NCBI GenBank assembly: GCA_031761405.1
Contig: JASEVX010000011.1
Location: forward strand, 26,151,993 to 26,215,992
Length of the DNA stretch: 64,000 nt
Source: Serripes groenlandicus
Taxonomy: Eukaryota; Mollusca; Bivalvia; Cardiida; Cardiidae
Direction of reading: 5' to 3'
Positions 11,985 to 22,934 of this stretch are shown piece after piece. The notes beneath the pieces were generated by a model that saw only the letters and a program-made list of their open reading frames with translations, had not been told where the DNA came from and did not search any database. The translations under genes and the position numbers were made by a program. The first letter of the stretch is position 1. The number at the start of each line of letters is the position of its first letter.

Positions 11985-14900
11985 AACTTAACCACTTCCC
12001 ACATACAACCCATCTGCAGGACATACCTTTTAACCTATTTTCACATACTACTCATCTGCAGAAGATAACTTTTAACCCTTTCAAACATACAACAAATCTG
12101 CAACAGATGACTTTTAACCCTTTCAAACATACAACAAATTTGCAATAGACAATTTGTAACCCTTTCAAATATACAACAAATCTGCAACAGACACTTTTTA
12201 ACCCTTTCAAACATACAACAAATCTACAACAGATGACATTTAACCCTTTCAAACATACAATAAATCTGCAACAGACAACGTTTAACCCTTTCAAACATAC
12301 AACAAATCTGCAATGACAACTTTTAACCCTTTCAAACATACAACAAATCTGCAACAGACAACATTTAACCCTTTCAAACATACAACAAATCTACAACAGA
12401 CAACTTTTAACCCTTTCAAACATACAACAAATCTGCAACAGGTGTAGCACTCTGGCCAGCTACATCAAATTGTCCACGAGGAAAACACAGGTAAATAAAC
12501 GAGATCGTATAGTGATACATTTATTTATTTAAATAGGTAAACTAGAGTCTCATGACTCTCTCTCTCTCTCATGCCGACATATCATTCCCTGACTCTCCCC
12601 AGAGAGCCCATACGTCTTCTCTCTATCTATGCAAATCTCTCCCCGCTCCCTCAAAAACATACATTTATATACTACAGGGCTGGCGCCGTGTACACGTGAT
12701 ATCCCGTATATAGTTATACCCGCATGGATCTAATATCTCACATGTATACCTCTATACCTTTACCCTCATTGTGTTACACAGGCAAGTGTTGCCACTTTCA
12801 AACATACAACAAATCTGCAATAGACAACATTTACCCCTTTCAAACATACAACAAATCTGCAACAGACAACATTTAACCCTTTCAAAAATACAACAAATCT
12901 GCAACAGACAAGTGTTAACACTTTCAAACATACAATAAATCTGCAACAGACAACATTTAACCCTTTCAAACATACAACAAATCTGCAATAGACAACATTT
13001 AACCCTTTCAAACATACAACAAATCTGCAACAGACAAGTGTTAACAATTTCAAACATACAACAAATCTGCAACAGACAACATTTAACCCTTTCAAACATA
13101 CAACAAATCTGCCCCAGACAAGTGTTACCACTTTCAAACATACAACAAATCTGCAACAGACAACATTTAACCCTTTCAAACATACAACAAATCTGCAACA
13201 GACAACATTTAACCCTTTCAAACATACAACAAATCTGCAACAGACAAGTGTTACCACTTTCAAACATACAACAAATCTGCAATAGATAATATTTAACCCT
13301 TTCAAACATACAACAAATCTGCAACAGCCACCTTTAAGCCCTTTCAAACATACAACAAATCTGCAACAGACAACTTTTAACCCTTTCAAACATACAACAA
13401 ATCTGCAACAGACAAGTGTTACCACTTTCAAACATACAACAAATCTGCAATAGATAACATTTAACCCTTTCAAACATACAACAAATCTGCAACAGACAAC
13501 TTTTAACCCTTTCAAACATACAACAAATCTGCAACAGACAACTTTTAACCCTTTCAAACATACAACAAATCTGCAACAGACAAGTGTTACCACTTTTAAA
13601 CATACAACAAATCTGCAACAGACAGACAAGTGTTACCACTTTCAAACATACAACAAATCTGCAATAGATAACATTTAACCCTTTCAAACATACAACAAAT
13701 CTGCAACAGACAACTTTTAACCCTTTCAAACATACAATAAATCTGCAACAGACAAGTGTTACCACTTTCAAACATACAACAAATCTGCAATAGATAACAT
13801 TTAACCCTTTCAAACATACAACAAATCTGCAACAGACAACTTTTAGCCCTTTCAAACTTACAACAAATCTGCAACAGACAACTTTTAACCCTTTCAAACA
13901 TACAACAAATCTGCAACAGACAAGTGTTACCACTTTCAAACATACAACAAATCTGCAATAGATAACATTTAACCCTTTCAAACATACAACAAATCTGCAA
14001 CAGACAACTTTTAACCCTTTCAAACATACAACAAATCTGCAACAGACAACTTTTAACCCTTTCAAACATACAACAAATCTGCAACAGACAAGTGTTACCA
14101 CTTTTAAACATACAACAAATCTGCAACAGACAGACAATTGTTACCACTTTCAAACATACAACAAATCTGCAATAGATAACATTTAACCCTTTCAAACATA
14201 CAACAAATCTGCAACAGACAACTTTTAACCCTTTCAAACATACAATAAATCTGCAACAGACAAGTGTTACCACTTTCAAACATACAACAAATCTGCAATA
14301 GATAACATTTAACCCTTTCAAACATTCAACAAATCTGCAACAGACAAGTGTTAACCCTTTCAAACATACAACACATCTGCAACAGAAAATATTTAACCCT
14401 TTCAAACATACAGCAAATCTGCAACAGACAAGTGTTACCACTTTCAAACATACAACAAATCTGCAACAGACAACTTTTAACCCTTTCAAACATACAACAA
14501 ATCTGCAACAGACAACATTTAACCCTTTCAAACATACAACAAATCTGCAACAGACAAGTGTTACCACTTTCAAACATACAACAAATCTGCAACAGACAAC
14601 TTTTAACCCTTTTAAACATACAACAAATCTGCAACAGACAACATTTAACCCTTGCAAACATACAACAAATCTGCAACAGACAACTTTTAACCCTTTGAAA
14701 CATACAACAAATCTACAACAGACAACTTTTAACCCTTTCAAACATACAACAAATCTGCAATAGACAACATTTAACCCTTTCAAACATACAACAAATCTGC
14801 AACAGACAAGTGTTACCACTTTCAAACATACAACAAATCTGCAACAGACAACATTTAACCCTTTCAAACATACAACAAATCTGCAACAGACAACATTTAA

Positions 14901-15470
14901 CCCTTTCAAACATACAACAAATCTGCAATAGACAACATTTAACCCTTTCAAACATTCAACAAATCTGCAACAGACAAGTGTTAACCCTTTCAAACATACA
15001 ACACATCTGCAACAGAAAATATTTAACCCTTTCAAACATACAGCAAATCTGCAACAGACAAGTGTTACCACTTTCAAACATACAACAAATCTGCAATAGA
15101 CAACTTTTAACCCTTTCAAACATACAACAAATCTGCAACAGACAACATTTAACCCTTGCAAACATACAACAAATCTGCAACAGACAAGTGTTAACACTTT
15201 CAAACATACCCCAAATCTGCAATAGACAAATTGTAAAACTTTCCCTCATACAATCCATCTGCAGCAGACAAGTTTTATCCCTTTCCCTCATACAACCCTT
15301 CTGCAGAAGACAACTTTTAACCATTTCCAATACAACCCATCTGCATCAGACAGCTTTTAATTCTTTCCCTCATACAAGCCATCTGCAGAAGAAAACTGTT
15401 TTCCCTTTCCCTCATACAACCAATTTGCAGAAGACAACCTTTCCCCCTTTCCAACATACAATCATGCAGC
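11985..15470. repeat. 42-bp minisatellite derived from a MITE end, about 70 units
   Basis: The core unit is exactly 42 bp; in sequence, unit starts at 13,381, 13,423 and 13,465 are 42 apart. It reads CCCTTTCAAACATACAACAA, ATCTGCAACAGACAA and then a variable tail of about 10 bases, mostly CTTTTAACCC, CATTTAACCC or GTGTTACCAC. Outer units (11,985-12,060 and 15,230-15,470) are more diverged and carry CCCTCATACAACC and CTGCAGAAGAC, closer to the MITE end sequence. A few units have a 4-base insertion (GACAGACAAG at 13,618 and 14,128). The array is interrupted at 12,442-12,777. Because 42 is 14 codons, false open frames of up to 535 codons run on both strands. Confidence 0.97.
12442..12777. mobile_element. 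Small insertion with GTGTARCAC-type ends inside the 42-bp array
   Basis: About 335 bp of unrelated sequence interrupts one repeat unit after CTGCAACAG, and the repeat resumes at CAAGTGTTGCCAC. It begins GTGTAGCAC and ends near GTGTTAC, and ACAG stands on both sides, so a 4-bp target duplication is possible. The interior is non-coding with a (TC)n stretch at 12,557-12,570. It fits a small non-autonomous DNA transposon, but the terminal repeat is short and the class is not assignable. Confidence 0.5.
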
Positions 15471-15486
15471 CAATGTTTTGGTAATT

Positions 15487-15734
15487 GTGCATGACACATC
15501 ATCTTTCTATGAATAATCCATTCAAGCATATGGAAAACACAGCGCGAAAATGTCAAGAAAGCTTCAGAATGTTAAGCCCATAACAAGATGAAGTGTCATA
15601 CACATCACCAAGCCACCTACCTATAATGATTTAAGCCCATGTGCTTTAACATTCTGAAGTTTTCTTGACGTTTTCGGGCTGTGTTTTCCATATGCTTGAA
15701 TGGGTTATTCATAGCAAGATGATGTGTCATGCAC
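15487..15734. repeat. Long inverted repeat, arms about 89 bp, spacer about 70 bp
   Basis: The left arm (15,487-15,575) starts GTGCATGACACATCATC and ends CAGAATGTTAA. The right arm (15,646-15,734) is its near-perfect reverse complement, ending GATGATGTGTCATGCAC. It can form a long hairpin and is probably a foldback MITE. It sits between the 42-bp array and the first seen exon of the HEPN-NACHT gene, within 250 bp of that exon. Confidence 0.9.
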
Positions 15735-15974
15735 AACCAGCAGCCACTAACTCCCAAGGTCAAGGTCAGACTTGAAGACTTTGTTCCGCAATTTTGTGTC
15801 TACAAATCTAGAACTTCACATCAATCAGGACCGTTAGAAGGACCCATGTATGTCAACGGGCATAACTCTATAAAGTGAGGTTTGACAAAATAATGTGCCC
15901 TTTTAAACGTTTTGTCCGGTATGGGACTTTTTTATTGATTACTCCATAAACTTTTTTTTTTTTTTTAATTTCAG

Positions 15975-16646
15975 ACTTTCACAACTGATTTGTTATAATA
16001 ATATAAAACTTACAATATGGAGGAAGAGGAAGCTGAAGAAAGTGAAAAGTCTGAATATTTCTACCGACTGATTCATCTGGTGTATGATCTGGGAACCGAG
16101 GTGCTTCTAAAATTGTTTAAAATAGACATACCTCAAGGTCTGACGGTTGAAGATTTTTTAAAAAGTAAGAAAAATGTATCTAAATTGAAAGAACTAGAGA
16201 AGAAAAGGGTCTTCAACAAAAACCAGATAGAAATACTCGATGAAACACCACCAGATGTGTCCCGCTTTGACATATCTTTGTTGTGTATTCTTATTATTAA
16301 TCTTACGAATATACAGCAACCCTGTAATGGATGGAAACAAACATCTCTATTGCCGTCAGATAGATCAGCAGGAGCTCAGCTCATACGTCTTAGACTAATC
16401 AGAAATGAAGCAATTGCGCATCGGTCGAAAACTACGATGAAGAAATCTGACTTTGAAACGTTTTGGAAAAGGACTGAAAACATTTTAGTCCACCTTGCTG
16501 GTGAGGTCAGCCAAGCAGAAAAGGATCACGTTGAAGAGAAGATAGAAGAATTTAAGACTATACAGCTAGTTGAAGATCAGCATTGCAAACTCAATACCCA
16601 AATCTTAGGAACGCTACAAGAGGATATAGAAATGCTGAAGCAAAAG
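15975..16646 (+). CDS. HEPN-NACHT NLR-like gene, exon with start codon (DZIP3-type HEPN domain)
   Basis: A T-rich tract ending TTTCAG at 15,974 is a good splice acceptor, so a 5' non-coding exon probably lies upstream. The ATG is at 16,017. Codons 1-210 run to a donor, AAAAG|GTAGGA, at phase 0. Residues about 14-165 match the DZIP3/hRUL138-like HEPN domain: DISLLCILIINLTNI, GW, LLPSDRSAGAQL, then the signature RLIRNEAIAH. R129 and H135 form the R-x5-H motif that HEPN RNases use for catalysis. Residues 165-210 are charged and helical, leading into a coiled coil. In animals this domain occurs as an N-terminal module of NLR-like proteins, often misnamed 'E3 ligase DZIP3' although no RING is present. 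RNase activity is inference from the motif. Confidence 0.85.
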
Positions 16647-17397
16647 GTAGGAAACAATATATGTTGCCTGCCCTATTCATTTTAACACCGAATTTCTGTT
16701 ATATCATAGCAACCAATTTGTTTGTCTGTCTTTCTTGGATCAGTACATCATTTTCTATTATTCTTATATCCATTTTCCTCATACAGACTCATTTTTACCT
16801 GGTCTGTTTTTTTAAAAGTCGGGGTATTGTCTTACACTTGAAATCGTTTAACCTTACCTCATAACTCAAAAACCCTTCAACATTTTCAAGTGAAACTTGA
16901 TTCACATGTTTCTATGAACAATAAGCATGTCTTTACCAAGTCACATATATCTGTTTTTTATAACTATTCAGTAATACCCCTTTTTCGACTAAGAAACAAT
17001 CAGACGAGCCTGGAGTTTTCTTGCGGCGCTCTTTTTACGTCTCTGCCGCACACTGCTGTTGAAAACAGTGTGGCAAACGGTTAAGACATATATGAGTTCA
17101 AAGTCGTCTTCTGCAGATTTGTTGTATGTTGCAAATGCGGAAGAGGAGTGACAATGATTGCATTGGATTCAAACTCACGACCCTGTATTGACATCCTATA
17201 TCAGTTCCGCTAGCTACTATGACAAAGTAGTCTATATTTAGTATTAAGTGGGAAAACCAGGTTTGATACTGTAATAATCTTGTTTTCTCTCTAAATGCTC
17301 CAATCGACATCAGCTTTATAATCTGTAAGAAACATTATTTCTGTACGTGCTTTCAAGTTCATAATGGAAACTTTTGTTTCTACATGATACGTGTGCA

Positions 17398-18399
17398 TAC
17401 GAGGGATGTTCGGAAAGTTTTGAGACTATCTTTGTTTTTTAATGATAAGTCGGAAACAGTGAATAAAAATTCGCACAGTTTATCTTTAAGTTATATTCTA
17501 CTGAATGGTACAATTTTCATACAAATAACGCAATATATACATTTACAACAATACATAGAAAACGATATCTACAAGGTCCCCGGCGAAGTAACGTCATTTT
17601 CACGTAACGTCTAAACAATAATGCTGTTTTAACGCAGTTCCTAATTTAATTCCTTCTCAAAGATTCGCTCGATGCACTGTACACATTTCGCATGTCTTTT
17701 CATCCACTTATCAAATACAATCATCTGTCAAAATCATGTGAGCAGTTGCTCCACAAATATAGCACAAATTTGCAATATCCTTCAGTCATTCGCCGATCTG
17801 TATTAAGCGCGTTCTTTACATTATCGCAACCTGTTCATCAACCACAGACAGACGAAAGGATATGTGTTCGTAATTTGTACATGTTCTACCGTCACGGAAA
17901 CTTTCGTTCCATCTGTCCACAAGTGCCCTGCTCACAGATTCTCCGTTATAAGCCCTTTCCAACAGCTCCTTTGTTTCCTGTGGCGTTTTTTAATGAGAAT
18001 TCGCTGTTCCTCTTTTGTTTGCGTCTGCCTTATGCGCTTAGTAAGTATGATTCTCTAGGTGCGTGTATTTAAATTATTTCTTCCGGAATACTTTCAGCAA
18101 ATGATGTTATGAATCAAGTATGACGTCATGTATGCTTTACAACGTTTCGCGCTTTTTATTATGATTGTGTGTTCATCGTAGTGCATCGTAATCGAGAAAT
18201 TTAGGGGTTGCGCCGGGTCTTTACAATGCATGGTGCTATGGATACGAATATAAAAATATGGCTGACATCACAATACTATAATCTGAACATAAGCTTTTGG
18301 AATATAATATTCTCATACATGCTTAAGTTTCATAACGATTTGTCAAAAGGAAAAGTGTTAAATGGACGTTGTCTCAAAACTTTCCGAACGTCCCTCGTA
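17398..18399 (-). mobile_element. mariner-like transposon with decayed transposase
   Basis: The terminal inverted repeats are 29 bp with one mismatch: the left end starts TACGAGGGATGTTCGGAAAG and the right end closes CTTTCCGAACGTCCCTCGTA. A TA dinucleotide stands at both borders, as expected for Tc1/mariner insertion. On the minus strand, broken reading frames between about 17,690 and 18,000 give KELLERAYNGESVSRALVDR, RWNESFRDGR and, after stops, HMILTDD. These correspond to the helix-turn-helix region of mariner transposases. At about 1.0 kb it is shorter than an intact 1.3-kb mariner, and the DDD catalytic half is not recognisable. It is inactive. Confidence 0.85.
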
Positions 18400-18627
18400 T
18401 GTATGTGAATCGGAACTCTGCCGATATCTATCAAATGACAACTAATGTTATGTATAGTTAAACGCTAAAACTAAATGGTATGTAAGCGTGCAGATTTGTA
18501 GAATGTGCCTGCTCATAAAACTGTGTACATTGACGCCTTTAAATACTTATACATGTCAACTTCATATTGCAGAAGGTTGTTTTCAAGCGATATGTTTGTA
18601 TGACTCACTTTTAGATCGCTTGCTGTT

Positions 18628-18790
18628 TAACACTTTCCCGCATACAACAAATCTGCAGCAGACGACGTTTTAAATATGTAATTAAAAAATACGGAAAATG
18701 TCTATAAATGAAAGAATAATTTTTTAATAAAGTTGACAATATTGTGACGAAAGGAGAGGCGTCAGAAAGCTTCTATATGTGGAAAAGAGA
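18628..18790. mobile_element. Palindromic MITE copy, internally degraded
   Basis: The left end CACTTTCCCGCATACAACAA is followed by CTGCAGCAGACGACG. The right half keeps GGCGTCAGAAAGC and ATGTGGAAAAG. The central hairpin is mostly lost. Confidence 0.75.
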
Positions 18791-18934
18791 GAACTATAAA
18801 CTCAGCTGTGAAATACAGCCAGATCAGGCTAATGATATGGTATAAGGTCAGGCCACTCAACTTATTGAATAAACTTAAGATCTTCATATTGGCCATGGTG
18901 ATTGTTCTTTGACTCCACATAAGGCCTCTGCTTT

Positions 18935-19985
18935 CAATCAAGTAACCGTCATATCCGCCTAGGGTTTAAATCAAGTAACCGTCAACTTCCCTTAGGGTTT
19001 ATATCAAGTAACGCTCACAGCCCCTTAGGGTTAAAATCAAGTAACCCTATTCTTAGGCACTAAACCAAGTAACAGTCACATCCCCCTAAGGTTTAAATCA
19101 AGTGACCCTCACATTCTCCTAGGGTTTAAATCAAGTAACCCTCACATCCAATAGGGGTTTAATCAAGTAACCGTCACATCCCCTAGGGTTTAAATTAAGT
19201 AACTCTCACATCCCCTTAGGATTTATATCAAGTAACCCTCACATCCCCTGAGGGTTTATATCAATTAACCGTCACATCCCCCTAGGTGTTAAATCAAGTA
19301 ACTCTCACATCCCCTTAGGTTTTATATCAAATAACCCTCGCATCCCATTAGGGCTTAAAGCAAGTAACCGTCACATCCCCCTAGGGTTCGAATCAAGTAA
19401 TCCTCACATCCCCTTAGGGTTTAATTCAAGTAACCCTCACATCCTCTTAGGGTTTAAATCAAGTAACTGTCACATCCCCTACGGTTTAAATCAAGTAACC
19501 GTCACATCCCCCTAAGGGTTTAAATCAAGTAACCCTCACATCCTCATAGGGTTTACATCAAGTAACCCTCACATCCCCTTAGGTATTACATTAAGTAACC
19601 CTCACACCCCCTTATGGTTCAAATCAAGTAAGCCTCACATCCCCCTTAGGATTCAAATCAAGTAACTCTCACATCCCCCTAGGTGTTAAATCAAGTAACT
19701 CTCACATCCCCTTAGGGTTTATATCAAGTAACCCTCTAATCCCCTTCGGGTTTATATCAAGTAACCCTCATATACCCGTAGGGTTTAAATCAAGTAGCCC
19801 TCACATCCTCTTAGGGTTAAAATCAAGTAACTGTCACATTCCCTAGGGTTTAAATCAAGTAACCGTCACATCCCCCTAGGGTTTATATAGAGTAACCCTC
19901 AAATCCCTTTATGGTTTATATCAAGAAACCCTCACATACCCTTAAGGTTTAAATGAAACCCTCACATGCTCTTAGGGTTTATATG
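18935..19985. repeat. 33-36-bp minisatellite, about 31 units
   Basis: The unit reads AATCAAGTAACCCTCACATC followed by CCCCTTAGGGTTTA with length variation of a few bases. Units differ at CCG/CCC/CTC and in the number of C. It lies wholly within intron 1 of the HEPN-NACHT gene. The embedded TTAGGGTTTA word is incidental and does not make it telomeric repeat. Confidence 0.95.
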
Positions 19986-20036
19986 CCAATTTGTACGAGC
20001 TGTTTTAAGTTTTACAAAAGCGTGAGACATGCACAT

Positions 20037-20563
20037 TTTAGCTCACCTGAACACGAAGGTGAGCTTTTGTGATCACCCTGTATTATGTTTTGTCATCAAT
20101 CAACATTTTATTGTAATATCTCCTGTTAAATCACTTTGCCAATTACAACCACACTTACTTAGGTGGTAAGGTTCAAAGAATTACATTATATGTAGAACTG
20201 GTTTCTGTGGATTTAAAAATGGGTAATAGGTGAACCTATACAAACAGTACTCATGGCCTTATTGCTTTGTAGACACACATGGCAATCTAGTGACATCCGA
20301 AAAAAGTTAATATGACACACAATTAACAATATTTCTGCTCTGAAAAAGCCCCCTCAAGATAATTTAATAGAGTTTTCCTGATGTCACCCTCTATAGAACC
20401 TATTCAAAACATATTTATTTTTCAAAACACATGGCTACCATGCGGCACAAGAAAGGGGGTAAAATGATAAAAAATCAATATCCCAGATACTGCTTGTCTG
20501 ATCATTCTGGCAAATTAGTCAGTTAAGGTGACCGATACAGGGCCACATGCACCTTTTGTTTAG
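20037..20563 (+). mobile_element. Non-autonomous pearl/HINE-like element (TCACCTGA...AGGTGA ends)
   Basis: The left end TTTAGCTCACCTGAACACGA contains a local hairpin with AAGGTGAGC. The right end reads AAGGTGACCGATACAGGGCC and finishes near TTTTGTTT. The same two ends delimit related elements elsewhere in the window (35.1, 47.8 and 54.8 kb). The structure fits Helentron-associated 'pearl' elements of bivalves: subterminal inverted repeats, internal repeats, short 3' hairpin and T-rich target. Confidence 0.6.
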
Positions 20564-20633
20564 GGATAAACATATGGTCAGTTGCACACTTTTCTATAAC
20601 AACATTTCTTCTCCCCTCAGACTCAGTCAAAGT

Positions 20634-20930
20634 ACTCCAATCAGAAGACCCGGCCGGGTAGCTCAATTGGTAGCGTATCTGACTCGTGATCTGGAGGTCA
20701 CGGGTTCGATACCCGGTTGCGGCGACATTCTTTCGGGCGATGTTTTCCATTGCCTCTCACCTCTGATCTATGTGAGAAAGTAGTCAGTGGCTTCGAAAGA
20801 ATGTTGTGTAAGTACTGGTGTGGGAAAGCCAGGAAAATATGGGTAGGTGCACTAACCGCCGTGATATGACCAAAGCTGTTGAAAGCGGCGTTAAACTCCA
20901 AACAAACAAACAAACAAAACTCCAATCAGA
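20634..20930 (+). mobile_element. tRNA-headed SINE with 12-bp target-site duplication
   Basis: ACTCCAATCAGA stands at 20,634-20,645 and again at 20,919-20,930, bounding the insertion. The head (about 20,652-20,724) has a tRNA-like A box TAGCTCAATTGGTAGCG, an anticodon-loop-like CTCGTGA (CGT, Thr-like) and B box GGTTCGATACCC, so a Pol III promoter is present. The acceptor and anticodon stems are mismatched, so it is not a working tRNA. The 3' domain contains GTGATATGACCAAAGCTGTT and GAAAGCGGCGTTAAAC, then (CAAA)n. This conserved tail is characteristic of mollusc SINEs; V-SINE/RUDI-like is my inference. Confidence 0.9.
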
Positions 20931-21074
20931 TGAGCGATACAGGGCCACATAACCTTCTTGTTTACGGAAAGCATGTGTCTAGAAATAACTTTTCGAACAC
21001 AACATGATGCAAGCTTTACTCTAGATAAGTCCATCTGTAATGACTGTATCTCCTTTATTATATTTTATTCACAG

Positions 21075-21197
21075 ATAGAGGAACAGGAAAGTATGTCAGA
21101 AGATGTAGATACAGTTACAACATCTTTGGATATATTAGAAGTTCAGCTGAAAGACCTTGAAAATAATATGAGAAAGATTGAAGATGTTAGCAGAAAG
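21075..21197 (+). CDS. HEPN-NACHT gene, exon 2 (coiled coil)
   Basis: 123 bp, 41 codons, phase 0 at both ends, with acceptor TTCACAG and donor AGAAAG|GTATTT. It encodes a heptad-patterned coiled coil including TTSLDILEVQLKDLENNMRK. It joins in frame after the HEPN exon. The role is probably a linker or oligomerisation stalk between HEPN and NACHT. Confidence 0.8.
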
Positions 21198-21479
21198 GTA
21201 TTTAACCACATACATACACATTTTGATGTGTTTGCAGCAGACAACTATTTAATACATTGTGGTAAAATGGACAAATTATCCCTCTGAAAGTTATAAATTT
21301 GAGAATATACTATCCCCCAGGGGATCGATTTAGGGTCAATTTGGCTCTCCAGTTTTCCACAGTATTTTCAAAATTCTTCTATTGCTTTATACGTCTGAAG
21401 TCATCTGTATCAAGTAAAAACCTGTAAATGTTACAGTTAATTTGAGCTAAAGAATATAAACAACAAATGATATAGATTC

Positions 21480-22320
21480 AATATTTCTTTGTTACTGTAA
21501 TGATGTTTGAGTTGAAGATCAAAGTTCTCTGCCCTTCATCTGTTTGTCCTCCTGTTAACTTTTAGCTTCAAATGACGTCTACTAATAATCCACAGTAAGA
21601 TTTAAACCAAACTTCACAGGAATATTCCTTTGATGGTCCTCTTTGCATGTCTGATTCCACGGTTATTGAGTAGAAATGTTCCTTATGTGACCCTATTCAA
21701 ATAAATCAAACTATATTAATTGGTTGAAAAGCATGGCAGTTGCATTAGAAAAGGGCCAAATGATAAAACTAAAAATAAAGTCTTATACAAGTACCTTTCT
21801 GATTTCAAGATGATAGGTAGAAAATTAATTAATGCTCCTTCAGTGATCCTCTAAATAATTTGTTCAAATCATTCTGATTTGTAGAAAAAAAGTCACCAAA
21901 CAGCATCAAGAAATGGATGAATAAACTTTTAGCTTCAAACGACATCTTATCCTAAATCACTGGACCATTTGTAACCAATCTTTCTCAGGAATGTTTCTTT
22001 GGTGGTCCTCCTTAAAAAGTGTTCAAAGATATAAATTATATTTAGAACTTACTACTGTATCGAGGAGGGGAATGCCAAAACTTTAAGATTCCTTTTTTCT
22101 GAATCTGCTTGTCTGATTCCAAGAATATTTGAAAGAAATATTCCTTGGGTGACCCTATACATAATTTGTTCAATTCATATTGATTTGTTGACAAAATATA
22201 ACCACCAGACGACATCAGAATAAGGCTTAAAATTAACTTTTAGCATCAATAACGGGTAAACCACTGGACCAATATCAACCAAACTTCATAGGACTGTTCC
22301 TTAAGGGGAACTCTTTCAAA
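21480..22320. repeat. Pearl-like internal repeats in intron 2
   Basis: The motifs TTTTAGCTTCAAACGACATC, AACTTCACAGGAATGTTCC (approximate) and GGTCCTC recur three or more times with diverged spacing of 150-300 bp. It resembles the cores of other pearl-type elements here. Clear ends were not found. Confidence 0.5.
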
Positions 22321-22934
22321 TTGTTAAAAGCTTTCAAGCCTTATAACAAATGCCATTTTCTGATTAGCTGTTTTACTTTACAGTGTATCCACTGTTTCAT
22401 TCCCGCTCTTGATCAAATCTTCCCCGATATAAGCAGTAATACATTGCTACTATATCATCATTCAGTTGATTGGTTAAAGGCCGTCTTGGTCCTCTTGCTG
22501 TTAACCTACATCAATTCTGAAGCACATGCTCCTTTGCAAACATCTAGGCAAACATATGGAGTATCTCTGTAAATGAACATAGTTGAACACATTGTATGAC
22601 ATAAGGAGAAATTATTCATTCTGTGCAATGTCCCCTTTTGCCACGATGGGATTTTGCCACGGGTTCAATAATTGTCTGCTACAGATGGGTCAAAATGTTT
22701 CTCCATGTAGGAAAGAGTTAGATAAGACTTAAAAGAGAGATGAAAAGCTTTTGACTGGAACAATGAGGGGGGACACATGACAACCAATTATCTCCATGAC
22801 TGTGTGTCACACTTTTACTTACACACTTGTTAGCATGTGACATATTTATTCCTTTATCCCACTTGTAAAGTGTGTGTATACCTTTCAGTTATTGCCTAAG
22901 TCAGTGAAGAATAATTCAATTTATTTTACAACAG

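Larger units (their letters stand above)
16647..21074 (+). other. Intron 1 of the HEPN-NACHT gene
   Basis: This intron lies between the donor at 16,647 and the acceptor CACAG at 21,074. It contains a decayed tRNA-SINE head in reverse orientation near 17,140-17,230, a mariner, a MITE copy, a 34-bp minisatellite, a pearl-like element and a SINE with clear target duplications. 16,647-17,090 holds nothing else that I recognise. Confidence 0.75.

Noticed and set aside
13596..15203. 535-codon minus-strand open frame as a Cys-rich repeat protein
   Set aside because: It is produced by a 42-bp satellite lacking stops; the opposite strand is open too, and the unit derives from a MITE end.
12785..15230. 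CRISPR-like array (regular repeats with variable short stretches)
   Set aside because: The variable part is only about 10 bases with three common versions, repeats are not separated by unique spacers, no cas genes exist, and the DNA is eukaryotic with spliced genes.
16583..16864. Second open frame overlapping exon 1
   Set aside because: A shadow frame that runs across the exon 1 donor into intron sequence without motifs.
17692..18072. 126-codon plus-strand open frame as a gene
   Set aside because: It lies inside the mariner element, antisense to the recognisable transposase remnant.
18935..19985. Interstitial telomeric repeat
   Set aside because: TTAGGG occurs once per 33-36-bp unit within other sequence; there is no (TTAGGG)n run.
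20652..20724. Functional tRNA-Thr(CGT) gene
   Set aside because: Acceptor and anticodon stems have several mismatches and it is the head of a SINE bounded by a target duplication.
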